6,935 nt of DNA. Source: an uncultured Clostridia bacterium (GTDB lineage Bacteria; Bacillota; Clostridia; Peptostreptococcales; Anaerovoracaceae). Under the pieces are notes generated by a model. It was not told where the DNA came from. It searched no databases and worked only from the letters and a program-made list of their open reading frames with translations. How positions within the stretch are numbered: position 1 is the first letter of the stretch; each line of letters opens with the position of its first letter. Below, one piece after another: positions 6,400 to 6,935 of this stretch. The position numbers and the translations under genes were made by a program. The stretch covers positions 1-6,935 of the forward strand of contig CALBZG010000107.1 in assembly GCA_937889655.1 (NCBI GenBank), read 5' to 3'.

Positions 6400-6414
6400 T
6401 AATGTAGTACATTA
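6400..6414 (-). promoter_or_regulatory. Operator-like palindrome over the his promoter
   Basis: A perfect inverted repeat with seven-base arms around one central base: TAATGTA-C-TACATTA on the minus strand. It covers the first part of the -10 box (6411-6416) and the predicted transcription start (about 6404), where a bound repressor would block initiation. GCT and AGC flank it at slightly unequal distance (6398-6400 and 6416-6418). The arms are too close for an RNA hairpin, so a DNA-protein site is more likely. A TrpR-like HisR (YerC family) repressor is described for histidine genes in Firmicutes and is one candidate, but I cannot confirm that its motif matches. Confidence 0.5.
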
Positions 6415-6438
6415 TAGCATATGCCCATACAATGTCCA
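6411..6438 (-). promoter_or_regulatory. Probable sigma-A promoter of the his operon
   Basis: On the minus strand, -35 TGGACA (6433-6438, five of six bases match TTGACA) and a perfect -10 TATAAT (6411-6416) are separated by 16 bases. The bases before the -10 box are TGC, giving an extended -10. An A/T-rich stretch lies upstream of the -35. Transcription would start near 6404, leaving a leader of only about 60 bases before hisZ. The spacer also contains the eight-base palindrome GCATATGC (6417-6424). Confidence 0.8.
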
Positions 6439-6469
6439 GCATAAACGTTAATTTCAGAAAAGTCTTTTT

Positions 6470-6510
6470 ATAAAAGGCCCCTCCGGAATATGATTTCACA
6501 GAGCGGCCTT
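6470..6510 (-). terminator. Probable rho-independent terminator after tyrS
   Basis: On the minus strand AAGGCC (6505-6510) pairs with GGCCTT (6474-6479). After a one-base mismatch the stem can continue with CTC/GAG, and GAA/TTC closes near the tip. A short T-rich run (TTTTAT) follows. The stem starts about 16 bases after the tyrS stop and ends before the his promoter, the right place to separate the two units. The T run is short and the loop region imperfect, so some read-through into the his genes is possible. Confidence 0.6.
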
Positions 6511-6526
6511 ATCGATCATAGCTATT

Positions 6527-6935
6527 TTATTTTAGTTCAACCTTGTGAAATATCTTTTTGCCCTTCTGGATCAGAAGTTTTCCGTCTTTGAACATCCCGT
6601 CAGTAACCATCATTTTGGTGTCTGAAACCTTATCTCCGTCTACGGTAAGTCCCCCCTGTTCGATGGTCCGGAATCCCTCGCTTTTGCTCTTAACGAGTCC
6701 CAGTTTTTGTATCAGATCCACAATGCCCATGCCTTCACCGGCAAACTCCGAGGCATCGATTTCCGTTCCAGGAATGTTGCTGTCATCTCCACCACCGCCA
6801 AAAGCGGCGCGGGCCCCTTCCTGAGCCTTGAAGGCCTCATCTTCCCCATGGACCAGTTTCGTTACTTCAAAGGCCAGGATCTCCTTGGCCCGATTGATTT
6901 CCTGATCCTTGAGCGCACTGAGCTCTGCTATCTCA
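6527..6935 (-). CDS. tyrS: Tyrosyl-tRNA synthetase, C-terminal 135 residues (5' end outside window)
   Basis: TyrS is the cytoplasmic class I synthetase that charges tRNA-Tyr with tyrosine. The window edge cuts the gene, and the frame is open to 6934. Only the C-terminal third of the roughly 400-residue family length is present, without the HIGH and KMSKS catalytic motifs. The visible part begins EIAELSALKDQEINRAKEIL and runs through VTKLVHGEDEAFKAQEGARA (24-43), which is typical of the helical tRNA-binding domain. A Gly-rich linker AFGGGGDD follows, then an S4 RNA-binding domain from about residue 69 (MGIVDLIQKLGLVKSKSEGFR and GGLTVDGDKV). It ends with the usual DGKLLIQKGKKIFHKVELK tail. An internal ATG at 6730 is not a start. 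A terminator-like hairpin follows. It is probably a separate transcription unit from the his genes. Confidence 0.95.
   Translation of the reverse strand, partial: EIAELSALKDQEINRAKEILAFEVTKLVHGEDEAFKAQEGARAAFGGGGDDSNIPGTEIDASEFAGEGMGIVDLIQKLGLVKSKSEGFRTIEQGGLTVDGDKVSDTKMMVTDGMFKDGKLLIQKGKKIFHKVELK

Noticed and set aside
6343..6526. T-box or His-peptide attenuator upstream of hisZ
   Set aside because: The predicted leader is about 60 bases and the whole gap only 184. No antiterminator-like conserved core, no run of His codons and no terminator between the promoter and hisZ were seen. The one hairpin lies upstream of the promoter.
1..6935. CRISPR array, insertion sequence, prophage or tRNA gene
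   Set aside because: No regularly spaced repeats, transposase-like frames, terminal inverted repeats or tRNA cloverleaf were found. The space is filled by conserved housekeeping genes.

Overview
The window is a block of histidine-biosynthesis genes, all on the minus strand, from what looks like a low-to-medium GC member of the Firmicutes (class Clostridia). The clues are purine-rich AGGAGG-type ribosome sites before most genes, the short form of HisG paired with a HisZ regulatory subunit, a HisZ of a diverged type that I associate with clostridia, and a hisZ-G-D-C-B-H-A-F gene order. The genus cannot be fixed from the sequence alone.

Reading in the direction of transcription (high to low coordinates): 6935-6527 is the 3' third of a tyrosyl-tRNA synthetase gene (tyrS). 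About 185 bases follow with a probable terminator for tyrS (6470-6510), then a good sigma-A type promoter (6411-6438) whose -10 box and predicted start lie under a 15-base palindrome that looks like an operator. Then come hisZ (6342-5179), hisG (5178-4558), hisD (4556-3273), hisC (3261-2194), hisB (2197-1610), hisH (1597-956), hisA (945-232) and the first 42 codons of hisF (167-42). The genes abut or overlap within 0-12 bases except for a 64-base gap before hisF, so they almost certainly form one transcript.

Together the products cover step 1 (HisZ+HisG), step 4 (HisA), step 5 (HisH+HisF), step 6 (HisB), step 7 (HisC) and the last two steps (HisD) of histidine synthesis. The genes for PR-ATP pyrophosphohydrolase/PR-AMP cyclohydrolase (hisE/hisI) and histidinol-phosphate phosphatase are not in the window. 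hisI/E would be expected just beyond hisF.

The first 41 bases are not biological. Positions 8-41 match the Illumina TruSeq read-2/index adapter exactly as I know it, and bases 1-7 are probably the tail of an index. The contig therefore ends artificially inside hisF, and because the adapter stays open in the hisF frame, a gene caller would add a false peptide tail (RSEEHTSELQSRV). I found no undescribed biological system here. The points most worth a second look are the adapter artefact, the operator-like palindrome on the his promoter with no room for a T-box leader, and the diverged HisZ.
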